Source: Bradyrhizobium sp. DOA9
GTDB taxonomy: Bacteria > Pseudomonadota > Alphaproteobacteria > Rhizobiales > Xanthobacteraceae
Assembly (NCBI RefSeq): GCF_000617845.2
Contig: NZ_DF820425.1
Coordinates: 6,392,741-6,456,740, forward strand
Length of the DNA stretch: 64,000 nt
Reading direction: 5' to 3'
The notes beneath the pieces are model-generated. The model was not told the origin of the DNA and ran no database searches. It was given only the letters and a program-made list of their open reading frames with translations. The translations under genes were made by a program, and so were the position numbers. Positions 62,377-64,000 of the stretch are shown here, in pieces; the stretch's first letter is position 1, and each line of letters starts with the position of its first letter.

Positions 62377-62706
62377 TCAGCAGCCCTTGTCGGCCATGTC
62401 GGCATTCGGCTTGGCGCCTGCGGCGCGCTGAGCCGCCGTCGGCTCGCTCTGCATTTGCCGCTGCGCATCCTCGGACGATGCCGGCGATTCACCGCTGGCA
62501 CGGTTCATTGTGCTGGTCGGTGGATGCTGGCTGGTATCGCTCGCCGACCCGGAGGTGTGCGATTGTGCGGAGCCCACGGTGACCGGGCCAGAACCCGCAT
62601 CCTTGTCGGTGCTGGCGCTGCCGGTGTTGCAGGGACCGGCGACCGCAACTCCGGCGCTCAGCGTCAGGATTGTGCAGGCAGCTAGAAGGGAACGCGTCGT
62701 GTTCAT
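62377..62706 (-). CDS. Small exported Ser/Ala-rich protein
   Basis: A 109-residue protein from ATG 62706 (AGGAG six bases upstream, better than ATG 62712). Signal LLAACTILTLSAGVAVAG, then a low-complexity Ser/Ala/Gln-rich mature part with two cysteines (PCNTGS, terminal KGC). No family recognised. Lies between pqqA and lanM on the same strand. Confidence 0.7.
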   Translation of the reverse strand: MNTTRSLLAACTILTLSAGVAVAGPCNTGSASTDKDAGSGPVTVGSAQSHTSGSASDTSQHPPTSTMNRASGESPASSEDAQRQMQSEPTAAQRAAGAKPNADMADKGC

Positions 62707-62847
62707 CTGCATCTCCTTTTCTCCCGCCGCGCAGCCCCGACGCCAGCAGGACATGCGGAGAAACAGGCCGAGCCGCCCGATGTTCCCGAGCGTCAGACAG
62801 GAATGGCCGCAAACCTTGCGTCCGTCATGCCCGTTCCATCGCGGCGC

Positions 62848-63240
62848 TCACCGGAGCAATCGTACGAGCGCGCGCCCGGCGCGCGAGTTCAGCTCCTTCG
62901 CATCCAGCGTTCCATCCTTGTCGGGATTGGCTGCGTTGAAACGCTGCTCGACCACCGACAGATATTCGTCGAGGGTGAGGGTCCCGTCTCGGTCGGGGTC
63001 GGCCGCGGCGAGTTCTTTCGCGGTCAACCGTCCACGCAATTCGCGCGCATCGAGCGTGCCGTCGCGATCGGGATCGAGCTTTGCGAACGTGGCGGCGGCG
63101 GCCTTCTTCACCTCGGCGAGATCGAGCGTGGCGTCGTTGTCGGTGTCGAACAACTTGACCGCATTGCCGGAGGCCGACCACGCCGGTCCGGCCGACAGTG
63201 CAATCACAAGTGCAATGGCAATCGAGCGAGCCGAAATCAT
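62848..63240 (-). CDS. lanM: Lanmodulin homologue (periplasmic EF-hand lanthanide-binding protein)
   Basis: A 130-residue exported protein. ATG 63240 has GGAGG upstream; a signal peptide (SIAIALVIALSAGPAWSA) follows. Four EF-hand loops: 32-43 DTDNDATLDLAE, 56-67 DPDRDGTLDARE, 81-92 DPDRDGTLTLDE and 105-116 NPDKDGTLDAKE. They are separated by only 12 or 13 residues, far fewer than in calmodulin. Close spacing, Pro at loop position 2 and an Asn-first fourth loop are hallmarks of Methylorubrum extorquens lanmodulin, which binds lanthanides at picomolar affinity. Loop 1 lacks Pro2 and Gly6, and loop 3 has Thr at position 9. It is divergent from the PQQ dehydrogenase gene. Confidence 0.9.
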   Translation of the reverse strand: MISARSIAIALVIALSAGPAWSASGNAVKLFDTDNDATLDLAEVKKAAAATFAKLDPDRDGTLDARELRGRLTAKELAAADPDRDGTLTLDEYLSVVEQRFNAANPDKDGTLDAKELNSRAGRALVRLLR

Positions 63241-63559
63241 CGAGACCTCCCTGGCATAGAGCCCCGGATCGATGGGGCAGAACCGAGATAAACCCGCAAG
63301 CGGCCCTCGGTTCAAGTCCGGTCTTGCAACTTGCGCGCGCCACAACCGGCGGAGATGCATTGACCTGCTCCCGAACGCGCTTCGCGCCGCGGAATTTCTC
63401 AGCGTCTGCGCACAAGTTGGAGTTGCCTTTGTCAGGTTTCCGTCAGGTGACCGCCGACGATATCGGCACGACAGTTACGACTTTCGTATTGACGCGTTTT
63501 GGTTTCCGACGGAGTGTTGCAGTCGCAGCGTCAAAAGGCGCGCATATTGGGAGGAACGG
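63241..63559. promoter_or_regulatory. Intergenic region between divergent lanM and PQQ dehydrogenase genes
   Basis: 319 bases without a gene. It should carry both promoters. Short related words recur near 63429-63443 (GTCAGG twice) and TTTCCG at 63437 and 63504. A TTGACG at 63490-63495 could be a -35 box. No operator can be defined by eye. Confidence 0.4.
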
Positions 63560-64000
63560 ATGAAACGCTTTGCGATGGCCGCAGGCCTCGTCATGCTTGC
63601 GTCAACCTGTGCAAATGCACAGACCACCGAGCAGCTGGTCAAGGGCGCGACCGACACGTCGAACGTTCTCAATTATGGGATGGGGTACAATCTCCAGCGC
63701 TTTTCGACGCTGAAGCAGATCAACAAGGACACCGTCAAGAACCTCGTCCCGGTCTGGAACTACTCCTTCAATGATGATCGCAGTGAGGAGTCCCAACCCA
63801 TCGTCTATCAGGGTGTGATCTATGTGACCACGCACAATGCGACGATGGCGGTGGACGTCAAGACCGGCAAGCAGATCTGGAAGAGCAAGATCGAATACCC
63901 TGCCGAGACACCTCGAATCGTCTGCTGCGGCATCATCAATCGCGGCGTCGCCATCCACGAAGGCAAATTATTCCGTACGACGCTCGACGCCAACGTGATT
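63560..64000 (+). CDS. PQQ-dependent alcohol dehydrogenase, N-terminal part (cut by window end)
   Basis: 147 residues are visible from ATG 63560 (GGGAGGAAC upstream). Signal MKRFAMAAGLVMLASTCANA is followed by the quinoprotein propeller start: VLNYGMGYNLQRFSTLKQIN, PIVYQGVIYVTT and VDVKTGKQIWKSKI. The vicinal Cys pair (VCCGIINRGVA), which forms the ring disulfide over PQQ, is present. The stretch typical of MxaF/XoxF methanol dehydrogenases (GxLxGHEG) is absent here, so an ExaF/PedH-like or divergent XoxF type is possible. The Asp that tells lanthanide from calcium enzymes lies beyond the window. Divergent from lanM. Confidence 0.9.
   Translation, partial: MKRFAMAAGLVMLASTCANAQTTEQLVKGATDTSNVLNYGMGYNLQRFSTLKQINKDTVKNLVPVWNYSFNDDRSEESQPIVYQGVIYVTTHNATMAVDVKTGKQIWKSKIEYPAETPRIVCCGIINRGVAIHEGKLFRTTLDANVI

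Noticed and set aside
63241..63360. N-terminal extension of the lanmodulin frame and a tRNA-like GGTTCAAGTCC word
   Set aside because: The extension contains the ARPDLNRGP type of translation seen in spurious frames, and ATG 63240 has its own ribosome-binding site and signal peptide. The word cannot be folded into a T-arm with pairing flanks, so no tRNA is called.
63560..64000. Naming the last gene xoxF or mxaF
   Set aside because: The diagnostic N-terminal segment is missing and the lanthanide/calcium-determining residues lie outside the window, so only PQQ-dependent alcohol dehydrogenase is claimed.

Overview
High-GC DNA with dense, mostly overlapping operons, many GTG starts and abundant palindromic intergenic repeats. 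Gene content (two BMP-type purine transporters, a PQQ alcohol-oxidation locus, FghA, a DUF3280 protein, a GrlR-like protein) points to an alphaproteobacterium of the Rhizobiales, most likely Bradyrhizobium. This is inferred from gene content and remembered family resemblance; no search was run.

Bases 1-21157 are a purine and oxidised-purine catabolic island. Two complete BMP-family (nucleoside/purine type) ABC importers, at 1-5011 and 7260-11962, flank a nucleoside deaminase and an outer-membrane protein. The first importer operon carries a biuret/triuret-type cysteine hydrolase. After them come 8-oxoguanine deaminase, a two-gene molybdenum hydroxylase (xanthine dehydrogenase type) with an unusual domain split, an NCS2 purine permease, a fused OHCU decarboxylase/HIU hydrolase, allantoinase PuuE and a DUF3830 protein. 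Together they cover 8-oxoguanine or xanthine to urate and hydroxyisourate to allantoate. The urate oxidase step is not in the window.

Bases 21158-36335 are mixed: small exported proteins, a ClC channel with CBS-type tail, a class II aldolase, a stress group (YciE-like ferritin fold, small heat-shock protein, Lon, HU), a thiolase, a Tat-exported GH1 glycosidase, a LysR regulator diverging from an NTF2-like exported protein, and a GrlR-like protein. Two small genes too short for a 60-residue cutoff occur at 29733-29897 (tentative) and 35786-35953. Bases 36336-39862 hold a ribose-type sugar ABC importer.

Bases 39933-64000 are the most interesting part: what looks like a lanthanide-linked, PQQ-dependent alcohol-oxidation locus. 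It has a TonB-dependent receptor, a divergent NarL-type two-component pair, S-formylglutathione hydrolase, an ABC operon of the Lut/Ped type (periplasmic protein, beta-propeller, ATPase, permease) with an IS5-family element inserted in it, periplasmic quinoprotein-relay proteins (CxxCW protein, XoxJ/MoxJ-like protein, zinc metallohydrolase, SoxYZ-like carrier), a second NitT/TauT-type ABC importer, an orphan pqqA (26 residues) next to a perfect 17-bp hairpin, a lanmodulin homologue with four closely spaced EF-hands, and, cut by the window end, a PQQ-dependent alcohol dehydrogenase divergent from lanmodulin. The proposed logic is lanthanide capture and import, metal buffering in the periplasm, PQQ supply, alcohol oxidation by a quinoprotein, and formaldehyde disposal through the glutathione route.
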